From contig CAJXQC010000006.1 of NCBI GenBank assembly GCA_913058495.1, positions 62,001-126,000 of the forward strand: a stretch of 64,000 nt of DNA, read 5' to 3'. The notes under the pieces are model-generated. The model saw nothing but the letters and a program-made list of their open reading frames with translations, had not been told where the DNA came from and made no database searches. Position numbers and translations under genes: made by a program. Shown piece after piece: positions 1 to 11,200 of the stretch. Positions within the stretch are counted from its first letter, which is position 1. Each line of letters begins with the position of its first letter. The stretch is from an uncultured Balneola sp. Its GTDB lineage: Bacteria; Bacteroidota; Rhodothermia; Balneolales; Balneolaceae.

Positions 1-3000
1 ATTAATACTGTTAGAAATCTATTTATTGATGACTTGCTTCCATTTGGTTTCGAATATCAATTGGGATCCACAAAACTGGATGGTGTAAAGCTTCAGGATC
101 CCGAAGGTGATAAAGGTCCGAGTTTGAAATTTGATGTGGGCGATATTGAATCAGGAACAACTAAAGAATTAACATACAGAGTATTTGTAGGTCCCGGATC
201 AGAAAAAGGGAAAGGAATAAACGTTGCAGTAGCTAAGAGTGATGAAGTAGTAGTAAAAAGCAGTAATGAAGCTAAAGTAAAAGTAGAAGTTCGTGGCGGT
301 CTGTTCAATGACAATGCATATGTAATTGGTAAAGTCTTTCAGGACTGTAACGAAAATGATATGCAGGATCCGGGTGAAGTTGGAGTGCCGGGTGTTCGAT
401 TATATATGGAGAATGGTACTTTTGTAGTTACCGATAGCGAAGGGAAATATACTTTCTATGCAGTAAGTCCAAATAAGCATGTTCTTAAAGTTGATAACTA
501 TTCACTTCCGGAAGGAAGTAAGTTATCAGTTTTGGATAACCGTCATGCCAATGATCCTTCAAGTAGATTTGTGGATGTTAAGAAGGGACAACTTCACAGA
601 GCTGACTTTGCAATTTGTGAATGTACTCCGGGAGTTAATGAGGAGATCAATTCAAGAAGAGAGTTGCTTTCTCAAACATCTAAAGATGCACTGTCAGGTT
701 CTTTAAAAAGAAGCTTCACATTAAATGAAAGTAACGCTCAATCTGGCAGAGGTCAGTTTGAAAATGCAAGTGGTACTGTAGACGGTAAGGCTTCAGTATC
801 GAGAAAAGCTGCTACAAGTCCTGATGGAAAATTAACTAACAATGCTAAAGAAGAAGAGGGAGCTCCATCACAAGGCAGACTACTTGAAGAAGCGCTAATG
901 GAAGCAGAGGATGGTTTAGGATTTTTGAACCTTTCAAATAATGATACTCTTTCGGTTAACAACTATACAATTTGGGCTAAAGGAAAATCAGGAGCCAAGT
1001 TCTTACTTACACTAAATGGAAATCTGATTACTGATGAGAAAGTTGGTCAATCTTCCGTTTCACCAACAAATAATTTACAAGGTTGGGAATATGTAAGTAT
1101 CGATTTTAAAGCAGGTAAGAATGTATTGGTATTAGAAGAGATTGATCCATTTGGCAATATCAGAGGCAGAGAAGAAATTCAAGTGTATGCTCCGGGTAAA
1201 ACCAGCCGACTTAAAGTAACTGCTCCAAGGAATTTCGTTTCTGCTGATGGAGTTTCTTCTGCCTTGATAAGAGTAGAAATACTTGATGAAAATGATATCA
1301 AAGTAGGTGATCAGGTATTAGTAACACTAGATACTGAATTCGGAAATTGGAAAGTTAAAGACAACAATACTAATGAGCCCGGAACTCAGACTTTTATTGA
1401 AGGTGGCGTCGCTGAATTTGAACTTACTTCTACTACTCAACCAAAAACTACTTTGGTTCGTGCTAATTTGGGTATTATAAAAGGAGAAGTAAAAGTAGAA
1501 TTTCTACCTGATCTAAGACCTTTAATTGCTGCAGGTATCATTGAAGGTACGCTTAGATTTAATCAGCAAGTGAACATAAGCTCTGAAAAAGAGGCCGATG
1601 GTTTCGAAAGAGAGTTAAAGCAGCTTTCCTATGATTTCCAGAACTTTACAGGTGATGCAAGACTTGCTTTCTTTATCAAAGGTAAAATAAGCGGGAGATC
1701 ACTTCTGACGGCGGGTTTTGATTCTGAAAAGTCAAAAGAAGATCGATTATTCAGAGATATCAGACCGGACGAATTTTACCCTGTATATGGAGAATCATCT
1801 ATTAAAGGTTTTGATGCACAATCTTCCAGCAGGCTTTATGTACGTGTTGACAGAGGCAAAACTTATGCACTTTATGGTGACTTTATTACTCAGGAAAGAG
1901 ATCAAAATGTACAATTAGGTACATACAGTAGAGCCCAAACCGGTTTAAAAGCAAACTTTGAAGAAGGAAAGATTAAAGCTCAGGCATTTGGTGTAAATGC
2001 ATTCTCGAGCAGAAAAGTAAGAGAATTCCAGGGACAGGGGATTTCACGGTACGATCTTCCTGACACTGACATTGTAGATAATAGTGAGATCATTGAGATA
2101 GTAACATACGACAGAGAACAACCCGAAGTAATTTTAAGTGTTGAACCACTGACTCGTTTCCGTGACTATGTAATAGATCCGTTTTCAGGTGTGATCACTT
2201 TTAAAAATCCTGTCTCAAGTGTGGATATTGATTTCAACCCGGTATTTATAAGAGCTACTTACGAAGTTACCAATAATCAGGACAGATACTTGATAGGTGG
2301 TATCAAAGCCGAAACGGAACTTAGAGAAGGTATCAAAGTAGGTGCAAATGCAGTTCAGGATAACAATCCGGAAAATAACTTCAGATTACTCTCAGCTAAC
2401 ATTTCTGCAGAATTGAGTAAGGGAACAAAATTAGTTGGTGAATTTGCTAACACCAATACCGATAATAACGGAAGTGGTAGTGCAGCCCGAGTTCAGGTAA
2501 ATCACAAAGGTTCAAAATTGGATGTATTTGCTCAATTAGGTAAATCAAATGAGGACTTCAGTAATGAAGGTTCCAGTTTAGGTCAGGGGAGAACGGAAGC
2601 CAGAGCCAGAACACGTTATAAGTTAAACAGCTCAACTTCATTAAAGAATGAGCTTTTATTTACAAGAAACGATACAACAAGTGATCGTACTTTTGGCGGC
2701 TTGATTTCAGCTGAAAAGACTTTTGGAAATAATATCAACGCCGAACTTGGACTTAGATATTCAGAAAATTATAAGTCAGCACTTGATTCAACTACTTATA
2801 ACACAAATATAAGAGGAAAAATTAAAGCTGATCTTCCATTCATTTCAGGAGCTTCCGCATTCGGTGAAGTAGAGCAAGACCTGGATGAAGCGGACAAGCG
2901 GTTAATTGCAATTGGTGCTGATTACCGACTAAGAAAGCTTGCTAAATTATATGCTCGTCATGAGTTTATATCCAGTGCTGCAGGTATAAATACTCTAAAT

Positions 3001-5277
3001 AGCTCTCAACAGAGAAATAATACTGTAGTTGGTATTGATGCTAATTACATGAAAAACGGTAAAGTGTACAGTGAATATAGAGTTAATGATTCTTTCGATG
3101 GAAGAAGCGGTCAAGCTGCTATAGGATTGAGAAATCAATTTCAGTTAACACAAGGTCTGGGACTTAACTTTGGTTTTGAAAGAGTATTTACATTGGAAGG
3201 TCAGGCTGTGAATGACGGAACAGCAATTACATCTGCAATGGATTACACAGGTAGTACAAACTGGAAAGCTACAGCAAGAGCTGAAGCGAGATTTACATCT
3301 ACTGATAATTTATATCTGAACAGCCTTGGTTATGGATTAAAGCTAAACACAGACTGGACGCTCCTTACAAAGAATATCATTTCGTTGAATACCAAAGATG
3401 GTGTGTCAGGTTTAAGTAAATTACAAGAACGTTTACAAGTAGGTGCGGCATACAGAAGTACATCAACAAACAAATTTGATGCACTTTTCCGTTATGAGTT
3501 TAAGCATGAGATAGACAAAAATATTGATGAAGATTTCTTCAGAACAGCTCATGTACTCTCATCTCATGGAAATTATCATCCAACTACGGACCTGACGTTA
3601 TCAGGTAGAGTTGCTGCTAAATATTCTTTAGAGTCAGACAGCCAGTTAAGAACTTCAAGCTTCCTTGAATTGATTTCCGGTAGAGTTATCTATGATATAG
3701 ACGAAAAATGGGATGCAGGTATAAATGCCAGTTTACTTGCTAACAGTGATTTCACAACTAAAGATTATGGCCTGGGTGTTGAAGCAGGATTCTTAATTGC
3801 TACAAATTTAAGACTTGCAGCCGGATTCAATTTCTTTGGATACGATGATCAGGATCTTGTTGCAAATAACTACACTCAAAAAGGTGCTTATTTAGGATTC
3901 AGTTATAAGTTTGATGAGCGATTATTTGATAACCTGATTCCTGAGAGAGCAAAAAAGACTCCGATTATTGATCCGAATAACTATTTAACATGTGAAGAAG
4001 AGTGTTTTGTTGTTGATACAACTCCTGTTGAGATCCTTCCATTTACGCCTGAAGTAATTCCTCATGCTCTGACAGTAAATCCAATTGCAGCCAGAAGTCT
4101 TGCTTTCGGAGAATTGGAAACACTGACAGTACTTCCAAAGCATATTCACTTCAACAACAACAGTACTTACATAAATCAGCCTGCTGCTCATATGCTTGAT
4201 AAAGTTGCTAAATTCTTAATTGAACGTGATGATGATTACTTCATTAAAGTAACGGGGCACACGGATAGCAAGAGTTCTCAGTCTTACAACTTAGCATTGT
4301 CGGAAAGAAGAGCTAAGGCGGTAAGAGCTTATATGGTAGCTGCTGGTGTGGATGCAGATAAATTACAGTTCGAAGGGTTGAGCTTCAGTAAAAATGCTGC
4401 TCCGGAGAAGGATCGTGTGGATATGGCCAGAAACAGACGTGTAGAACTGGAACTGAGTGTAGAAAACAGAAACATCAGATTTATTTCTCAGGTAGAAGAT
4501 CTTCAGGTTAATCCAAGAATCAGAGGTATCAGAAGCTGGGATTATGTATTCATCGCTGAGCATAATGCGGTTCCGAGTGGCCTAAATCTAGGTGCAAATT
4601 CATCTCTTAACAGAGTTCATGAGTACCTTGTACAACGTGTATCATTACCGATGAAGGAATACCAGAATTTAACTGTTCAGGTAAACGCTCCTTCACTTGA
4701 AATTGGTAACAGAGTTAAAGCTATTCTGTATGGAGAAGGCGTGGCTCAGGATCGTATAATTGTATCTCAAATTTCTGGAACTGAAGTTGAATTTGATTAC
4801 TCTGATGATTCATTCTTAAGAATTTATGATCAAAAAGACGACATCAACCTTGTAAGCAACAGCCTTGCACTAAGAATGATGGACAACTTGATGAATATAT
4901 TACGACAAAGAGAAGATTTATTATTAATCAGAGACTTCTCACAAAGCTATACAGTACCAAACATGGTAACATTTGCAGGAAACAGTGCTCAATTAAGTAA
5001 TGAAGTTCAGGCTATTCTTTCAAGAATTGGTTCTTACCTGAAAAGTTCGGCCTCAGTAAGAATTGCCTTGACGGGAGACGGAAGTCAGACTTCTTCTTCA
5101 AGATTAAAAGCTATGAAAGACTACTTAGTTGAATGGGGCATTGATGCAAACAGAATTGAAATCAGCAATGGATCAACAGCTACAGATAATCAGGTGAATA
5201 TCAAATATCTGAATGCAGATTCAATCAACCTTTTAGAACTAGACCTTATCAATGATGGTAAAGGCGGAGGTAAATAA
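1..5277 (+). CDS. Large outer-membrane beta-barrel protein with SdrD-like, Big-1-like and OmpA domains (5' end outside window)
   Basis: The reading frame is open from base 1, so the gene begins upstream; 1758 residues are visible. In order: the tail of a DUF11-like repeat (to about nt 290), an SdrD B-like domain (nt 320-520, GKVFQDCNENDMQDPGEVGV), a low-complexity linker, a Big-1/invasin-like domain (nt 1198-1520), then about 800 residues of alternating aromatic/polar strands (nt 1540-3940) that look like a large beta-barrel. This includes the DRLFRDIRPDEFYPVYG stretch that I recall from large DUF11-linked outer-membrane proteins. An OmpA C-terminal peptidoglycan-binding domain follows (nt 4130-4460, with TGHTDSKSSQSYNLALSERR and the NRRVEL end), then two degenerate OmpA-like segments to the stop. 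No NYPNPFNP sorting domain is present. The next gene begins at the base after the stop. I infer an outer-membrane anchor or export partner for that giant protein; the exact function is not known. Confidence 0.85.
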   Translation: MNTVRNLFIDDLLPFGFEYQLGSTKLDGVKLQDPEGDKGPSLKFDVGDIESGTTKELTYRVFVGPGSEKGKGINVAVAKSDEVVVKSSNEAKVKVEVRGGLFNDNAYVIGKVFQDCNENDMQDPGEVGVPGVRLYMENGTFVVTDSEGKYTFYAVSPNKHVLKVDNYSLPEGSKLSVLDNRHANDPSSRFVDVKKGQLHRADFAICECTPGVNEEINSRRELLSQTSKDALSGSLKRSFTLNESNAQSGRGQFENASGTVDGKASVSRKAATSPDGKLTNNAKEEEGAPSQGRLLEEALMEAEDGLGFLNLSNNDTLSVNNYTIWAKGKSGAKFLLTLNGNLITDEKVGQSSVSPTNNLQGWEYVSIDFKAGKNVLVLEEIDPFGNIRGREEIQVYAPGKTSRLKVTAPRNFVSADGVSSALIRVEILDENDIKVGDQVLVTLDTEFGNWKVKDNNTNEPGTQTFIEGGVAEFELTSTTQPKTTLVRANLGIIKGEVKVEFLPDLRPLIAAGIIEGTLRFNQQVNISSEKEADGFERELKQLSYDFQNFTGDARLAFFIKGKISGRSLLTAGFDSEKSKEDRLFRDIRPDEFYPVYGESSIKGFDAQSSSRLYVRVDRGKTYALYGDFITQERDQNVQLGTYSRAQTGLKANFEEGKIKAQAFGVNAFSSRKVREFQGQGISRYDLPDTDIVDNSEIIEIVTYDREQPEVILSVEPLTRFRDYVIDPFSGVITFKNPVSSVDIDFNPVFIRATYEVTNNQDRYLIGGIKAETELREGIKVGANAVQDNNPENNFRLLSANISAELSKGTKLVGEFANTNTDNNGSGSAARVQVNHKGSKLDVFAQLGKSNEDFSNEGSSLGQGRTEARARTRYKLNSSTSLKNELLFTRNDTTSDRTFGGLISAEKTFGNNINAELGLRYSENYKSALDSTTYNTNIRGKIKADLPFISGASAFGEVEQDLDEADKRLIAIGADYRLRKLAKLYARHEFISSAAGINTLNSSQQRNNTVVGIDANYMKNGKVYSEYRVNDSFDGRSGQAAIGLRNQFQLTQGLGLNFGFERVFTLEGQAVNDGTAITSAMDYTGSTNWKATARAEARFTSTDNLYLNSLGYGLKLNTDWTLLTKNIISLNTKDGVSGLSKLQERLQVGAAYRSTSTNKFDALFRYEFKHEIDKNIDEDFFRTAHVLSSHGNYHPTTDLTLSGRVAAKYSLESDSQLRTSSFLELISGRVIYDIDEKWDAGINASLLANSDFTTKDYGLGVEAGFLIATNLRLAAGFNFFGYDDQDLVANNYTQKGAYLGFSYKFDERLFDNLIPERAKKTPIIDPNNYLTCEEECFVVDTTPVEILPFTPEVIPHALTVNPIAARSLAFGELETLTVLPKHIHFNNNSTYINQPAAHMLDKVAKFLIERDDDYFIKVTGHTDSKSSQSYNLALSERRAKAVRAYMVAAGVDADKLQFEGLSFSKNAAPEKDRVDMARNRRVELELSVENRNIRFISQVEDLQVNPRIRGIRSWDYVFIAEHNAVPSGLNLGANSSLNRVHEYLVQRVSLPMKEYQNLTVQVNAPSLEIGNRVKAILYGEGVAQDRIIVSQISGTEVEFDYSDDSFLRIYDQKDDINLVSNSLALRMMDNLMNILRQREDLLLIRDFSQSYTVPNMVTFAGNSAQLSNEVQAILSRIGSYLKSSASVRIALTGDGSQTSSSRLKAMKDYLVEWGIDANRIEISNGSTATDNQVNIKYLNADSINLLELDLINDGKGGGK

Positions 5278-8200
5278 TTGAGTATTAAGAAACTTACATA
5301 TCAATTAAGAATAGCCGGACTAATTCTGGCTGGGTTTTTCTTTTTTCTTCCAACTGAGGATGCTACAGCTCAGGTAGTAGTTAACGAGACAACTCTAACT
5401 TCGGGTTCTTATACAGTACCTTCCGGTGGAGAAGTTACTATAACCATAAAAGGTGGTGATGGAGGTAATGGCTCTAATACTATAGGTGGAGAAGGAGCTA
5501 CTGCCGTTGCTACTTTTGCAGTAAATGCAGGAGATGTAATTCGTTATGTAGTTGGGGAAGCCGGAGTTACTCATGCCGGTTCCAGTGCAGGTGGTGGAGG
5601 TAGTACAGGTGTTTATATAAATGATGTGCTGGTAATGGTTGCCGGTGCCGGTGGTGGTGGTGATAATTCTAACGGTGCTTTAGGTTTAGGCGGAAATAGT
5701 ATTACTGCAGGTGATGCAGGAACAGGAACCGGACCGGGTGCAGCGGGTACCAACGGAAATGGAGGTGGAACTACTACAAATACTGCTGCCGCAGGTGGTG
5801 GTGGTGGTGTATTTTCTGCTGGTGGTTCGTCTGATGCTGGAGGTGGTGCCCGGGCAGATGCTACTACAACAGATACATCTCAGCTTCTGGATATTGCAAA
5901 TGGAGGAAATGGTAACGGAACAGGTTCAGCAGGTGGTCGTGGATTTACAGGTGGCGGTGGCGCAGATTCAAATTATAGTGGTGGAGGAGCAGGTTATTCC
6001 GGTGGTGGTGGCGCAGGTGCTAATGGTGGAGCAGGAGGAGGAGGCTCATTCATAGCTGCTTCGGCTACTTCAAGCAATTTTACAGCAGGAAGTGATGGTG
6101 CAGGAAATGAGAATAATGGATCTATAGTTATCGATTATACAAACAATCCTCCTGAGTTAGAATCTAGTTCTATAAGTGGTACTACTTTAACACTGGACTA
6201 TGATGAAACCCTGGACGCAACGTCCACTCCTGCAACAGGTGATTTTGATGTAAGAGTTAATGGGTCATCTATCACGGTAACAAATGTTTCTATTAACAAT
6301 GATATACTTACTCTCACTGTGTCGCCGGGTGTAGACTTGAGTGATAATGTAACTATAGATTATACAGCCGGTACAAATCCTATTCAAGATCAGCAGGGAA
6401 CACAATCAGTAAACCTTTCCAATGAAGCTGTAACCAATAACTCTCCGGATAATACACCCCCGGGAGTTCCTCAGAATGTATCTGCAAGTGCAATCTCAGG
6501 TGGTGCGATCAGAATTAATTTTGATGATGTAGATGAATCTAACGGAAGCGGAGTAGCTTCTTATTCTGTTAAAAGAGCTACGAGTTCGGGTGGTCCTTAT
6601 TCCCAGGTTGGTACAGTAAGTGATAATGAAAGTATAAGCTATACATTTACTGATAATACACCTGTAAATGGAACCACTTACTATTATGTAGTTAGTGCAA
6701 TTGATGGTTCATCTAATGAAAGTGCAAATTCTACTGAAGTATTTGCAACTGCTGATGGAATCTCTCCTCAACTGGATTCTGTGATTGTAAAAGGAGAAAC
6801 ACTGACTCTTTACTATGATGAACCAATTGATATTTCCTCTGCTCCAGCAAATTCTGATTATGCCGTAAGTGTAAACAGCAGTAACAATCCCGTAAGTAGC
6901 TTAACAATATCAGGAAATCAAGTAATACTTACATTAACGAATGTGGTTCAACCGGGAGATAATGTTGAACTGGATTACACTCCGGGTATCAATAAGATCA
7001 GGGATAATGTTGGGAACTTAGCGTCCTCGTTAAGTAATCAGGCAGTTACAAATCAAACGGCTGGCTTTACTCCAACACCTCCACAAAATGTGCAAGCAAA
7101 AGCAGTGTCTGACGGTGATATTGAAATTTCATTCCTGGATGTAGGCACAGGGGGGCAGATTGCAACATATTCAGTTAAAAGGTCAACCTCTCAGGGAGGA
7201 TCTTATTCTCAGGTAGGAACGGTAACAGATAATGAAAGCGCGAGTTATACTTTTACAGATAATACAGCCGCAAACGGAATTACGTATTATTATGTAGTTA
7301 CTTCGTTGGATGGTAGTTCGGGTGAAAGTGGTTTCTCTAGTGAAGTTATTGCAGTTTCTGATGATGTTGCACCTGTTTATGAAACAAGCCTGGTTGGAGG
7401 AAATTCGCTCTTGCTTGATTACGACGAAATTCTGGATGCAAGTTCAGTGCCCGCAACAACTGATTTTGAAGTTAGGGTGAATGGGTCACAAGTAAGCATT
7501 TCAAGTATTTCTATAACAAATGTGAGAGTCAATATTGAATTAGCCAATGCTATTCAACAAGGCGATAATGTAACCTTCGATTACACTCCGGGAACGAATA
7601 GAATTCGAGATCTTGCCACTAATGAAGCGGCTGCGTTTACAGGCACAAATGCTATTAATTACACTTCTACCAATATTCCTTTTGGTCCCGATCCTTGTCC
7701 GATCGTTAATGGAAATGATGCAAGTTGGGCGTGTTTTGACGGAACGAACAATTCTACTACGATTTCAGCAAAAGTAGGAAATGTTGAAATTGCCACAGTT
7801 GACGCACAAGGTGGTACTCAAACCACATTTTCGCCTAATGCACTTCAGGAATGGTCCAGCGGTGCATTTTCAGGAGATCAATTCAACGGCCCTCAGGCTA
7901 ATGCAAGCGGTAACACCGGAAATGCGACCTCTTTTGATATTAACATAGCTGATGGAATTCCTTCTGACGCATTTATACTCAGCTTAAATAAATTAAGACC
8001 AAACTCAGGAAATACTTCTTATACATTAGAAGCTTTTGACGGAACCAATACTAAAATTGCTGTTAATGGTTGGGTAACCGGTCAGGGTATGGATGGTGGT
8101 GTTTGTACAAACTCCGTTAATTTGAATTACACCAATGCCAACACAACGATTGAATTTCAACCAGTAGTTTCAGGTAATCCTTCATGTACGTCATCTTCAA

Positions 8201-11200
8201 ATGCAATTTGGTTCAGAGTAAATACTCCGGGTGTTGAAAGAATTGAGGTCAGAAAAACTGTAGCCAGTACCGATAATATACACGTAGGTTTAGCTTTGGT
8301 TGCTGATTATGGGGATGCACCAAATTCCTACAGAACTTCTTACAATTCCAGAGGTAATGATCCTGCTTTTCATATACTGAGCAACACGGGTACAAATCCT
8401 GTTTACTTTGGTGGTACAGTTGATGCAGACGGAAACGGAGCTTCTGGTTCCCAAGCCAACGGAGATGATTCTGAATCTTCAGGAATTGGTTCTGGAGATG
8501 ATGAAGATGCGATTACAATACTTCCTGTTCTCAGAACAAATTATTCAGAATATGAGGTGAATCTGGTTTGTACTTCCGGGGCAAAAGTAGGAGGGTGGTT
8601 GGACCTAAATCAGAATGGTACTTTTGATAACTCAGAATATGCTTTCGCAGAATGTATTAGCGGTGCAGCTAATTTAAGTTGGAACGGAATTTTAGGTTTA
8701 ATTACTGGTGATACCTTTGCTCGATTCCGAATTGCACCATTAACAAGTAGTGTAGCTTCTCCGTATGGAATTGCAGTTGGTGGAGAAGTTGAAGATTATC
8801 CGGTTAGTATTCAGGAACCGGCTACACCTGATCTGGAAATTGATAAAGTTGTAGATAATTCCACTCCGGTTCAGGGAGAGACAATCACGTATACTGTATC
8901 CGTTACAAACCCCGGAGAGTTTGAAGCAACAAATATTCAGGTTACAGACGACCTGCCAAACGGAATTACGTATCAATCACATTCAGCAAGTCAGGGAACG
9001 TATAATACTTCTACAAATCTATGGAACATTGGTAGTTTAGCCGAAGGTGATACTACTACTGTTACATTGACGATTGTTGCTACTGTTAATAGCGGAACGG
9101 AAGGAAATACGATCACTAATAATGCTGAAATTACCCAGTTAAATGAGAATGATCCTGAGTTAAATAATAATTCTGCTTCAGCCGGAATTACGGTAGTTTC
9201 TGAAGCTTCGGATATTGAGGTGCTCAAAATTGTTGATAATGCAGTCCCTATTGAAGGTGATTTTATTAACTACACAATTTCAGTAACTAATCAGGGACCA
9301 AGAGATGCCACAAACCTGAAGATCATTGATCAGCTTCCATCAGGATTAACTTTTCAAAGTGCAAACCCGAGTGTAGGAACCTACAATAATTCAACGGGAA
9401 TTTGGGATATAGGTACTTTTGTAAACGGTGCAAGCGCTTCACTGGTAATCAACGCTCAGGTTGATCAAAATACTGAAGGAAGCACTATTGCTAACACAGC
9501 AGCTGTTCAGTCAGTTGATCAGAATGACACAAATATTTCTAATAACTCATCCACTGCTAATATTACTGTTGATGAAGCCAGTGCTCCTACTTCTTGTAAC
9601 GACAGACCGTTACTTAGATTTACAAATTACACCCTTGAAAGCGGTACAGCTTTACAACTAGGTGCGGTGTATAAGTTTGATTCAGTTCTTCCGGGAGTAT
9701 ATGCCCGTATCGAAATTATAACCGATAATAATGCAACGCTTACTGATATAGATCAAACGAGTGGAACTACAGCTTTTAACGAAGCATTATCGCCAAGAGT
9801 GCAAAGTGCTGATGGCAATGACGCTTTCATGGATTTTGAAATTTCCTTTTACGATTCTGCTACAAATGTTCAAAAGTATCTGTCATTTGCTGCAACATCC
9901 AGTGATGTGGATGGTAACGGAGCAAGTTTGAAGGAATATGTAGGATTTCAAAACCTAAGCTCTTATACCATTGAAAGCACCACAGACCTTGTTATTGGTT
10001 CGGCAGGTATTTATGCAACATACACGCCAGATAATTTCAATGGAGTATCTTCCGCAGATCCTGATTTTACTAATCATACGGTATACAGTGCTTATACTAA
10101 TGAACCAAAATTCAGATTCAGAGCAGGTATACAGGGTGGGGGATCAACTTCGAATCGTTTATACAGATTAAGCTTTGATCCATGTGAGATTAATAATTTT
10201 AGTAACCCTGTTTCAGAAAACATCATTGATGTTTCTGTTACAAAAGCTGTGGATAACGTAACTCCTTCAGTTGGCGACACAGTATCGTATACCATAACTG
10301 CAAAAAATGAAAAAGGAAATGCCGTAGGAAATGTGGAGGTGACAGACCAACTTCCTGCAGGTTTAACTTATGTTTCCGGTACTACAACATTAGGAACATA
10401 TACAAACGGAACTGGAATCTGGGATATAGGAACGCTTTCCGGATTGCAATCTGCTACACTTACCTTAAAAGCCACGGTTAATACAGGCCAGGAAGGAAAT
10501 ACGATCAAAAATACAGCCAGCTTCTCGAATTTTACCGGCGGAGACGGTAATCAGAGTAATAATAGTGCAGACGTTGATATTATAGTGTTTGACCCTTCTT
10601 CAGGATTAACCTGTAGTGAGCCTCCGTTATTTAATTTCAGCAGTAATTCGCTAGAGCAAGGTATTGCCGGACAAGTTAACGCAGTATACAGATTTAATAA
10701 TATCGCGTCGGGACTTGATGCCTTGGTGAGAATAAAAGCGATCAGTAATGCAAATCTGAGTAATATTGATAATAATACTTCAGGTAATAGCGCGGCTAAT
10801 TTCAGTCCGCTATTCCAGGCCACCCAAAGTGGCGGGTATATTGATTGGGAGGTTAAATTTGTTGCTACAGGGACAACAACTCCTGTGAAAAAAGATTTCG
10901 CAATGACCGCTTTGGACATTGATGGCTTTATAAATCCTAATGATAATTCCCAATCTATTCGTGATTTCTTAGGATTTACTCAGAATCAGTCAAATTCTGT
11001 GCAGGGAGGTAATAATCTAACTGAAACTACTACAGGAGCTTTCCAGTTCTTTACCTCTACTCCGGCAACAGATGGAAACGGATCCTTGGATTTCGATCAC
11101 ATGGCGTATATAAAGTATAATTATACTTCTGTATTTGAATTCAGAACCGGGTCAAATTTAACAAATGGTTATAATATTGACCGGTTAGTGGATATTGATT

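Noticed and set aside
5711-6055. Forward ORF overlapping the glycine-rich region
   Set aside because: Frame shadow of GGN repeats (Val/Gln-rich), no homology.
10551-10919. Antisense ORFs in the giant gene (also 12189-12524, 13473-13911 and 14251-14592)
   Set aside because: Opposite a clearly domain-structured coding frame; composition is that of a shadow, with no start signal or family match.
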